The notes under the pieces: generated by a model
Seen by the model: the letters and a program-made list of their open reading frames with translations, nothing else
The model's database searches: none
What the model was told of the DNA's origin: nothing
Made by a program: the position numbers and the translations under genes
Part shown: positions 1-5,022 of the stretch, one piece after another
Numbering within the stretch: position 1 is the stretch's first letter
Layout of the letters: the number at the start of each line of letters is the position of its first letter
Assembly: GCA_027311205.1 (NCBI GenBank)
Contig: DAICZI010000167.1
Coordinates: 1 to 5,022 of the forward strand
Length of the DNA stretch: 5,022 nucleotides
Direction: 5' to 3'
Source: Beijerinckiaceae bacterium
GTDB lineage: Bacteria > Pseudomonadota > Alphaproteobacteria > Rhizobiales > Beijerinckiaceae

Positions 1-85
1 CGGCAGGCTCGCCGCCCGCGCCACATCGCAGCGTGAAGGCGTCACCATCGCCGCGGAACTGTTGGCCGAACTGGAAGCCCTGTGA
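1..85 (+). CDS. C-terminal end of an unidentified upstream gene
   Basis: The frame beginning at base 2 is open from the window edge to a TGA at 83-85 and reads as 27 residues, starting GRLAARATSQ and ending ELLAELEAL. The Ala/Leu/Glu-rich end looks like a terminal amphipathic helix. That is too little to assign a family. Its codons end in G or C like those of the neighbours, and it lies 37 bases before the dehydratase start on the same strand, so it is probably a co-transcribed member of the sugar operon. A lactonase, aldolase, 2-keto-3-deoxy-acid dehydratase or regulator are all possible. No function is claimed. It could also be chance open sequence, since only 85 bases are visible. Confidence 0.55.
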   Translation, partial: GRLAARATSQREGVTIAAELLAELEAL

Positions 86-122
86 TGGGCGTGGAACTGT
101 TTTCGAGCGAGGCTTGCGCACC

Positions 123-1866
123 ATGACCGGCAAAACCCCACGACGCTCCATCGAAAGCCTGCGCAGCCAGCGCTGGTTTGCGGTGGATGACATGCGTGCC
201 TTCTCGCATCGCCAGCGTTTCCAGCAAATCGGCTTCAACCGCGAAGAATTCATGGATCGGCCGGTGATCGCCATTCTCAACACCTGGAGCGACATGAGCC
301 CCTGCCACGCGCATTTGCGCGAACGGGCCGAGGCGATCAAGCGCGGGATTTACCGCAAGGGGGGCTTCCCGGTGGAAATTCCGGTGATTTCAGTGGGCGA
401 GATCGTCGTCAAGCCGTCTACCATGCTTTACCGCAATTTCCTCGCCATGGAGGCCGAGGAGGCGCTGCGCTGCCACCCGATTGATGGCGCGGTGCTGCTG
501 GGCGGTTGCGACAAATCCACCCCCGGCCTGTTGATGGGGGCCTTTTCGATGGATCTGCCGGTGATTTATTGCCCGGCAGGGCCGATGTCGAACGGCCAAT
601 GGCGCGGCGAGAAGGCGGGGGCTGGCACCCACACCAAGAAATTCTGGGAGGAGCGCCGGGCCGGGCGCGTCAGCGATGCCGAATGGATTGAACTTGAAAC
701 CAGCATGACCCGCTCGTTTGGCACCTGCAACACCATCGGCACCGCCTCAACCATGACCGGCATTGCCGAAGCGCTGGGCATGACCTTGCCGGGGGCCTCG
801 TCCATCCCGGCCGCCGATGCCGCCCATCCGCGCATGGCGGCGCGCTGCGGTGAGCGCATTGTCGACATGGTGCTTGAAGACATGAAGCCCTCGACCTTCA
901 TCACCCGCGGCTCGTTCCTCAACGCGATGGCGGTGTGGATGGCGCTCGGCGGTTCGACCAATGCGGCCATTCACATGATTGCCATGGCGGGGCGGCGCGG
1001 CATCGATATTTCCCTCGGCGACATGGCCGAGGTCGCGGCCAAAGTGCCGGTCTTGACCAATGTTTACCCCATCGGCAGCAATCTGATGCAGGATTTTTAT
1101 TTCGCTGGCGGCATGCAGGCGCTGATGCGCAAGATGGGCGAGGCGCTGGATGGCACGCAAATGACCGTCAATGGCGCAACGATTGCCGAAAACTGCGCCG
1201 GTGCGCCGTGTTCGGACGACGACATGATCCGGGATTTCGACAGTCCCGTGGTGCCGCTCGCCAAGGGGCGCACATTGGTGGTGCTGAAAGGCAATCTCGC
1301 GCCCGACGGCTGCGTGATCAAACCATCGGCCTGCCAGCCCACATCTTCTGAAACATACTGGCCCGGCGCTGGTGTTTGATTCGCCAGCCGAGATGGCGCG
1401 GCTGGTGGAGGACAGCCATCTCGATGTCACTGCCGACACGGTGCTGGTGCTGCGCAATGCCGGGCCGGTCGGCGCACCGGGCATGCCGGAATGGGGGGCG
1501 CTGCCGATCCCCAAAAAGCTGCTGGCGCAGGGGGTGCGCGATATGGTGCGGCTGTGCGACGGGCGCATGAGCGGCACGCATTATGGCACCTGTGTTCTGC
1601 ATATTGCGCCCGAAGCGGCCGTAGGCGGGCCGCTGGCCCTGCTTAAAACCGGTGACATGGTGGCGCTTGACGCCGAGGCCGGGCGCATCGACATGCTGGT
1701 CGACGAGGCCGAACTGGCACGTCGTCGCGCCGCCTGGAAGCCCGCTCCCACCTATGCCCGCTCCTATGCGGCGCTTTATCAGCACCACGTAAGCCAGGCC
1801 GACAAGGGCTGCGATTTCGATTTTCTGAGTGCCCCGGGCATCGTGCCCGAGCCGCCGATCTTTTGA
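123..1866 (+). pseudogene. IlvD/Edd-family sugar-acid (arabinonate/xylonate-type) dehydratase, interrupted by a +1 frameshift
   Basis: The encoded enzyme would dehydrate an aldonic acid (L-arabinonate, D-xylonate or a relative) to a 2-keto-3-deoxy acid in the cytoplasm, using a [2Fe-2S] cluster. Counting from ATG 123, the three expected cluster cysteines are present: C61 in SDMSPCHAHL, C129 in GGCDKST and C202 in GTCNTIGTAST. K131, the likely carbamylated metal ligand, follows C129. These positions fit the Rhizobium arabinonate dehydratase pattern (C59, C127, C200) almost exactly, which supports this start; a GAGG at 109-112 precedes it. The frame is native through codon 406 (CCC, 1338-1340). 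It then runs off-frame for 12 codons to TGA 1377-1379. Dropping one base restores HLLKHTGPALVFDSP from base 1342 to the stop at 1864-1866, giving about 580 residues, the normal family length. The downstream part holds the catalytic serine region RMSGTHYG (Ser about 483) and the family ending PEPPIF. The unshifted 418-residue product lacks that serine and is probably inactive. The downstream half has no ribosome binding site. Exact substrate is uncertain. Confidence 0.88.
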
Positions 1867-1870
1867 ACCG

Positions 1871-2638
1871 ATGGATACCCAGCCTTATACCAGCGTCATC
1901 TACCGCTCGCTGCAATCGCGTCATGTTCTGATCACCGGTGGCGCGTCGGGCATTGGCGCGGCGATGGTCGAAGCCTTTTCGGCGCAGGGAGCGCGCGTCA
2001 GTTTCCTCGATATTGCCGAGGCGGAGGGCAGGGCGCTGGAAGCGACATCCGGCGCCCAGTTCGTGCCTTGCGATGTGACAGATCTGGCCGCGTTGCAGGA
2101 GACGATCCGGGCCATCGGCGCTGCGCAGGGTGGCCTCGATATTTTGGTCAACAATGCCGGCAATGACCAACGCGAGGCCTTTGGCGAGGTGACGCCCGCA
2201 AGCTGGCATCGGTTGCTGGCGCTCAATCTTGATCACCAGTTTTTTGCGACGCAAGCGGCAACGCCGTTTCTGGCCAAAGCCGAACACCCGAGCGTCATCA
2301 TGCTCGGCTCGATCTCCTGGATGCGCGGCCGCCCAGGCATGACAGCCTATACCAGCGCCAAAGCGGCGATCAACGGATTGACCCGCACATTGGCGCGCGA
2401 ATTGGGCGCACAGCGCATCCGCGTCAATTGCATCGTGCCGGGCGCGATCCTGACGGCACGCCAGCAGGAAAAATGGCTCACCCCGGAATTGAATCAGGAA
2501 TTCATCAACCTGCAGGCTCTGAAATTCCGGCTTGATGCCAGCCACGTTGCACGGCTGGCGCTCTATCTCGGCTCGACTGAAAGCGCAGGATCAACCGGGG
2601 CAAATTTCATCGTTGATGCCGGTCTGACGCAGAATTAG
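1871..2638 (+). CDS. xylB: SDR-family sugar 1-dehydrogenase, D-xylose 1-dehydrogenase (XylB)-like
   Basis: This 255-residue classical short-chain dehydrogenase probably oxidises an aldose (D-xylose or another pentose) at C1 to the lactone with NAD+. It has the cofactor motif TGGASGIG (22-29) and an acidic D47 after the second beta strand (FLDIA), which favours NAD+ over NADP+. It also has NNAG (94-97) and the catalytic tetrad N119, S147, Y160, K164 (in YTSAK). Recalled similarity to Caulobacter crescentus XylB is strong over its whole length: IY.SL near the start, NNAGND, GSISW, RQ.EKW.TPE and the C-terminal .DAG. Start ATG 1871 lies 4 bases after the dehydratase stop with no clear Shine-Dalgarno, so translation is probably coupled. 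A longer GTG start at 1829 would lie inside dehydratase coding sequence and is unlikely. L-arabinose, L-fucose or D-galactose dehydrogenase activity cannot be excluded, so the symbol is by similarity only. Confidence 0.87.
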   Translation: MDTQPYTSVIYRSLQSRHVLITGGASGIGAAMVEAFSAQGARVSFLDIAEAEGRALEATSGAQFVPCDVTDLAALQETIRAIGAAQGGLDILVNNAGNDQREAFGEVTPASWHRLLALNLDHQFFATQAATPFLAKAEHPSVIMLGSISWMRGRPGMTAYTSAKAAINGLTRTLARELGAQRIRVNCIVPGAILTARQQEKWLTPELNQEFINLQALKFRLDASHVARLALYLGSTESAGSTGANFIVDAGLTQN

Positions 2639-2651
2639 GGGCTCAGGGGAT

Positions 2652-2699
2652 GACAGCAGACAGTGATTTCGCGCCAGAATCCGCATCATGGTTGCTGTC
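2652..2699. repeat. Short inverted repeat in the SDR to Gfo/Idh gap
   Basis: The 117-base gap 2639-2755 contains GACAGCA (2652-2658) and its exact reverse complement TGCTGTC (2693-2699), separated by 34 bases. A direct repeat GCATCAT occurs at 2683-2689 and 2714-2720. These could be an RNA stem or regulator half-sites, or chance. There is no U-run, so it is not a typical terminator, and no convincing sigma70 promoter was found. The gap holds no gene that I can support. Confidence 0.25.
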
Positions 2700-2743
2700 C
2701 GTTTGATCTGACTGCATCATCCATCAAGGAAATCACACTCTTC

Positions 2744-2748
2744 AAGGA
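2744..2748 (+). promoter_or_regulatory. Shine-Dalgarno site AAGGA that sets the GTG start of the Gfo/Idh gene
   Basis: AAGGA lies 7 bases before GTG 2756. That is ideal spacing and the only good ribosome binding site near the 5' end of this reading frame. The predicted protein then begins right before the Rossmann fold (VQTIRYGLIGAG), as the family usually does. The frame is open further up to GTG 2663, but that start has no site and would add 31 residues unlike the family. Confidence 0.75.
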
Positions 2749-2755
2749 CAACACT

Positions 2756-3868
2756 GTGGTTCAAACAATCCGCTACGGCCTGATCGGCGCTGGCACCATG
2801 GGGCAGGAACATCTGCGCAATCTGGCTTTGATTTCCGGCTCGCGGGTCACGGCGATGGCTGATCCCCATGAAGCCTCGCTGCACACCGCACTGAAGCACA
2901 CGCGCGATGTGCCGCAGTGCTTTGCCAGCACCGAGGCGATGCTGGCCAGCGGCCTTTGCGATGCGCTGATTGTCGCGAGCCCCAATGATCAGCATTTTGG
3001 CCTGATGTCGAAGCTGTTTCGTGATGGCCCAGCGCTGCCGCTTCTGGTGGAAAAACCGGTCTGCACCACCGGTGCCGATTGTCTGGCGCTCGACGAACTG
3101 GCCCGACATTATGCCGCGCCCGTCTGGGTGGGCATGGAATATCGCTATATGCCCCCGGTGCAAGCTGTTCGCGCCGAACTGGCCGCAGGCGCGGCGGGCG
3201 ATGTGCGGATGATCGCGATGCGCGAGCATCGCTTTCCGTTTCTGGTGAAGGTTGATGACTGGAATCGTTTCGCGCGCCGCACCGGTGGCACATTGGTGGA
3301 GAAATGCTGCCATTTCTTCGATTTGATGCGGCTGATTGCCGGGGCGGATGCGGTGCGCGTCTATGCGTCGGGCGGCGCTGACGTCAATCATCGCACTGAA
3401 ATCTATGACGGCATGGTGCCCGATATCATCGACAATGCCTTTGTGATCATCGATTTTGCCAATGGCCGCCGCGCCGCGCTTGATCTTTGCATGTTTGCGC
3501 AAGGCTCTGGCTGGCAAGAGGAATTTGCGGTTACGGGCAGCGAAGGCAAGGTCGAATGTTTCGTGCCGCCGGACGAGAATTTCTCGACGGCGGGCGCTGG
3601 GCGCAAGGCGGAAATCGTGGTTTCGCCGCGTGAGCCGCAAGGCCCGCGCCGTCGCGAGATCGAGGTCGATGCCGCGGTGCTGAAAGCCGGGCACCATCAC
3701 GGCGCGACCTATTTCCAGCACCTCGGTTTCCGCAAAACCGTGCTGGAAGGCGCGCCGGTGGAGGTCAGCCTGACCGACGGGCTCAAAGCTGTGGTGATCG
3801 GCCTTGCCGCCGAACTCTCGCTTCGCGAAAGCCGGGCAGTGGCGATTGATGGGCTGAAGTTTGGGTGA
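2756..3868 (+). CDS. Gfo/Idh/MocA-family NAD(P)-dependent oxidoreductase
   Basis: This is a 370-residue cytoplasmic dehydrogenase of the glucose-fructose oxidoreductase / inositol dehydrogenase family, acting on a sugar, cyclitol or sugar derivative. The N-terminal Rossmann domain shows GLIGAGTMG (GxGxxG at 11-16), an acidic D36 suggesting NAD+, and the family signature EKP (99-101). The substrate domain carries the expected catalytic block EKCCHFFD (182-189), where K183 and H186 match the usual Lys/His pair. The length is normal for the family. The GTG start is chosen from the AAGGA site 7 bases upstream. The gene follows the xylose-dehydrogenase-like gene after 117 bases on the same strand and probably belongs to the same catabolic cluster, although it could have its own promoter. 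It is not close to the Azospirillum L-arabinose dehydrogenase of this superfamily, as far as I recall that sequence, so the substrate is unknown. The stop TGA is 66 bases before the riboflavin gene. Confidence 0.9.
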   Translation: MVQTIRYGLIGAGTMGQEHLRNLALISGSRVTAMADPHEASLHTALKHTRDVPQCFASTEAMLASGLCDALIVASPNDQHFGLMSKLFRDGPALPLLVEKPVCTTGADCLALDELARHYAAPVWVGMEYRYMPPVQAVRAELAAGAAGDVRMIAMREHRFPFLVKVDDWNRFARRTGGTLVEKCCHFFDLMRLIAGADAVRVYASGGADVNHRTEIYDGMVPDIIDNAFVIIDFANGRRAALDLCMFAQGSGWQEEFAVTGSEGKVECFVPPDENFSTAGAGRKAEIVVSPREPQGPRRREIEVDAAVLKAGHHHGATYFQHLGFRKTVLEGAPVEVSLTDGLKAVVIGLAAELSLRESRAVAIDGLKFG

Positions 3869-3893
3869 CGGGTTCTGTAGCTTCGGGGCCGCA

Positions 3894-3912
3894 AATTCAG
3901 TTGCACTAAATT
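3894..3912. promoter_or_regulatory. Candidate operator: AT-rich imperfect palindrome over the -35 box
   Basis: AATTCAGT (3894-3901) and ACTAAATT (3905-3912) form an inverted repeat with a 3-base centre TGC. Seven of the eight arm positions pair; 3898/3908 is the mismatch. It is an AT-rich island in GC-rich DNA and overlaps the proposed -35 hexamer, which is where a repressor would bind. The gene it precedes begins with a helix-turn-helix domain, so autoregulation is an obvious inference. No known consensus was matched. Confidence 0.45.
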
Positions 3913-3929
3913 ATGTCCCTCGCTATCTT
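3901..3929 (+). promoter_or_regulatory. Predicted sigma70-type promoter of the HTH-RibBX gene
   Basis: TTGCAC (3901-3906) and TATCTT (3924-3929) are separated by exactly 17 bases and resemble the -35 and -10 consensus. Transcription would start about 6-8 bases after the -10 box, at 3935-3937, which is the ATG of the gene. No FMN riboswitch can fit in the 66-base gap 3869-3934, and no terminator hairpin for the upstream gene is evident there. Confidence 0.55.
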
Positions 3930-3934
3930 GCCTT

Positions 3935-5022
3935 ATGACCCTCTCCGAATGGCTGGTGCAGCAAAATTTGAGTCGCAAGGACTTTGCCCGGCGCATCGGC
4001 GTTTCGGCGGGGGCGATCACGCAATTCTGCAATGATCCGCGCTCGTGGATTTCGCGCGATACGGCCTTGCAGATTGTTGCTGCCACCGGCGGCGCGGTTA
4101 CGCCCAATGATTTTCTCGCCCTCACTTCCAGGAGCACGCCCTTGTTAAGCACCGTGACGCAAGCCATTGAAGCCATTGCCAGGGGCGAAATGGTTATAGT
4201 TACCGACGATGACGATCGCGAAAACGAAGGCGATCTGATCATCGCCGCCAGCCATTGCACCACCGAGGCCATGGCCTTCATCATCCGCAATTGCTGCGGC
4301 ATTGTCTGCGCGCCCATCACCGCTGATGATGCGCGGCGGCTTGGCCTTGCGCCCATGGTTTCGGCCAATGACGCGCCGCTCGGCACCGCCTTCACCGTCA
4401 CCGTCGATGCCAGGCACGGCTTGACCACCGGTATTTCCGCCGAGCAGCGCACCAATACGGTGCGGGCTTTGGCCAATGGCAATATGGGGGCGGGGGATTT
4501 CGTGCGCCCCGGCCATGTGTTTCCGTTGATTGCCCGCGATGGCGGCGTTTTGATGCGCTCGGGCCATACTGAGGCGGCGGTTGACCTCTGCCGCCTTGCC
4601 GGCCTGCCGCCGGTTGGCGTGATTTGCGAACTTGCCAATGATGACGGCACCGTGATGGCTGGACGGCAGATCGAGGCTTTCGCCAAGAAGCACCACATCC
4701 GGCAGATTTCAGTGTCCGATCTCATCGCCTACCGGCAATCGCGCGAGAAGCTCGTCGAGCGCATTGCCACGATGCACGTCGAATCCAGCATTGGCCCCAT
4801 GACAGCTCATGTCTATGTCACACCTTTTGACGAAGTGCAGCATTTTGCCTTTGTTTATGGCCCTGTCGGCGATGGCCTTAACATGCCCGTGCGGCTGCAC
4901 CGCGCTGATATCATGGCCGATGTCATTGGCGGCGGCGTCGCGATCAATGCTGCCTTGCAAAGCTTTGCGGCCAATGGGCGCGGGATTCTCGTATATTTGC
5001 GGGATGGCGCGGCGGGCGTGCC
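3935..5022 (+). CDS. ribB: HTH-RibB-RibX fusion: 3,4-dihydroxy-2-butanone 4-phosphate synthase with N-terminal DNA-binding domain and degenerate GTP cyclohydrolase II-like domain (partial, cut by window end)
   Basis: The frame is open from ATG 3935 to the window edge (362 complete codons, no stop). Residues 1-62 form a small Cro/XRE-like helix-turn-helix: helix around SRKDFARRIG (13-22), recognition helix around SAGAITQFCND (24-34), then GGAVTPNDFL (52-61), an ending familiar from short alphaproteobacterial regulators. Residues about 70-266 are a complete RibB, which converts ribulose 5-phosphate to 3,4-dihydroxy-2-butanone 4-phosphate plus formate for riboflavin synthesis. Its motifs are DDDDRENEGD (91-100), GIVCAP, GTAFTVTVDA, TTGISA, RPGHVFPL (191-198), SGHTEA (209-214) and CELANDDGT. 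From about 270 a RibA-like domain begins, but where GTP cyclohydrolase II has its zinc cysteines (HSEC and LRCDC) this protein reads VRLHRADIMADVIGGG (319-334), so GTP cyclohydrolase activity is unlikely; this matches the RibBX type. No Shine-Dalgarno precedes ATG 3935. TTG 4142 (residue 70) has one and would yield an HTH-less enzyme. No upstream in-frame start exists after the TAG at 3878-3880. Confidence 0.85.
   Translation, partial: MTLSEWLVQQNLSRKDFARRIGVSAGAITQFCNDPRSWISRDTALQIVAATGGAVTPNDFLALTSRSTPLLSTVTQAIEAIARGEMVIVTDDDDRENEGDLIIAASHCTTEAMAFIIRNCCGIVCAPITADDARRLGLAPMVSANDAPLGTAFTVTVDARHGLTTGISAEQRTNTVRALANGNMGAGDFVRPGHVFPLIARDGGVLMRSGHTEAAVDLCRLAGLPPVGVICELANDDGTVMAGRQIEAFAKKHHIRQISVSDLIAYRQSREKLVERIATMHVESSIGPMTAHVYVTPFDEVQHFAFVYGPVGDGLNMPVRLHRADIMADVIGGGVAINAALQSFAANGRGILVYLRDGAAGV
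4130..4144 (+). promoter_or_regulatory. Internal ribosome binding site AGGAG and TTG start candidate inside the HTH-RibB frame
   Basis: AGGAG (4130-4134) lies 7 bases before TTG 4142-4144, in frame with the long gene at the linker between the HTH and RibB domains. Starting there leaves 21 residues before DDDDRENEGD, close to the normal RibB/RibBA N-terminus. The next candidate, GTG 4154, is 19 bases from the site, which is too far. This may be the only real start of ribB, or a second start giving a short isoform. Confidence 0.5.

Noticed and set aside
747..1577. 276-codon open frame on the - strand that spans the dehydratase frameshift
   Set aside because: It is low-complexity His/Arg/Gly-rich antisense translation. 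The + strand dehydratase motifs on both sides explain the sequence.
1372..1866. Downstream half of the dehydratase as an independent gene starting at GTG 1372
   Set aside because: There is no ribosome binding site, the native family sequence continues upstream of the GTG to base 1342, and the half alone would be a partial domain.
1643..2545. 300-codon open frame on the - strand across the dehydratase end and the SDR
   Set aside because: It is rich in Arg, His and Cys, shows no family motif, and overlaps two well-supported genes.
2650..2706. 18-codon small ORF starting at ATG 2650
   Set aside because: The purine run directly abuts the ATG, leaving no proper spacing, and there is no recognisable peptide. 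It is probably chance.
2663..2755. N-terminal extension of the Gfo/Idh protein from GTG 2663
   Set aside because: It has no Shine-Dalgarno and the extra 31 residues do not resemble the family. GTG 2756 has AAGGA at ideal spacing.
3869..3934. FMN riboswitch or rho-independent terminator before the riboflavin gene
   Set aside because: Sixty-six bases are too few for an FMN riboswitch, its conserved core is not seen, and no stable hairpin followed by T residues is present.
3709..4725. Long open frame (338 codons) on the - strand across the riboflavin gene
   Set aside because: It lies opposite a frame with clear HTH and RibB motifs. Its translation is Arg/Ser/Ala-rich with no recognisable domain, as expected for an antisense shadow in GC-rich DNA.
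1..5022. CRISPR array, tRNA/rRNA, insertion sequence or phage attachment site
   Set aside because: No regularly spaced repeats, tRNA-like folds, transposase motifs or terminal inverted repeats were seen on either strand.

Overview
The window looks like a piece of an alphaproteobacterial chromosome. It is GC-rich with strong third-position GC bias. All genes lie on the + strand and are tightly packed. The gene families (a Caulobacter XylB-like pentose dehydrogenase, an arabinonate-type IlvD/Edd dehydratase and a RibB protein with a degenerate RibA-like tail) are typical of that class. The genus cannot be fixed from the sequence.

Left part (1-3868): a catabolic operon for non-phosphorylative oxidation of a sugar, probably a pentose. 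It starts with the last 27 codons of an unidentified upstream gene (1-85). Next comes an IlvD/Edd sugar-acid dehydratase (123-1866) whose frame is broken by one extra base near 1338-1341. It is followed 4 bases later by an SDR closely resembling D-xylose 1-dehydrogenase (1871-2638). After a 117-base gap there is a Gfo/Idh/MocA oxidoreductase (2756-3868, GTG start). In the usual scheme a sugar is oxidised to a lactone, the lactone is opened to the aldonate, and the dehydratase turns the aldonate into a 2-keto-3-deoxy acid. The first and third steps are represented here. No lactonase or later step is visible.

Right part (3869-5022): an apparently separate transcription unit for riboflavin synthesis. 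One uninterrupted reading frame from ATG 3935 to the window edge encodes a small Cro/XRE-like helix-turn-helix domain (about residues 1-62). It continues directly into a complete 3,4-dihydroxy-2-butanone 4-phosphate synthase (RibB, about 70-266) and then a GTP-cyclohydrolase-II-like domain without its zinc cysteines (RibX-like). The 66-base upstream gap holds a good sigma70-type promoter whose start point would fall on the ATG itself (a leaderless message). An AT-rich 19-base imperfect palindrome sits over the -35 box. Inside the gene, an AGGAG lies 7 bases before an in-frame TTG (4142) that would give a RibB-RibX protein of normal length.

The most interesting hypothesis is therefore a riboflavin enzyme that carries its own DNA-binding domain and binds its own promoter, with a possible second HTH-less isoform. 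The second point of note is the frameshift in the dehydratase, which is either a recent mutation, a sequence error or, less likely, recoding.
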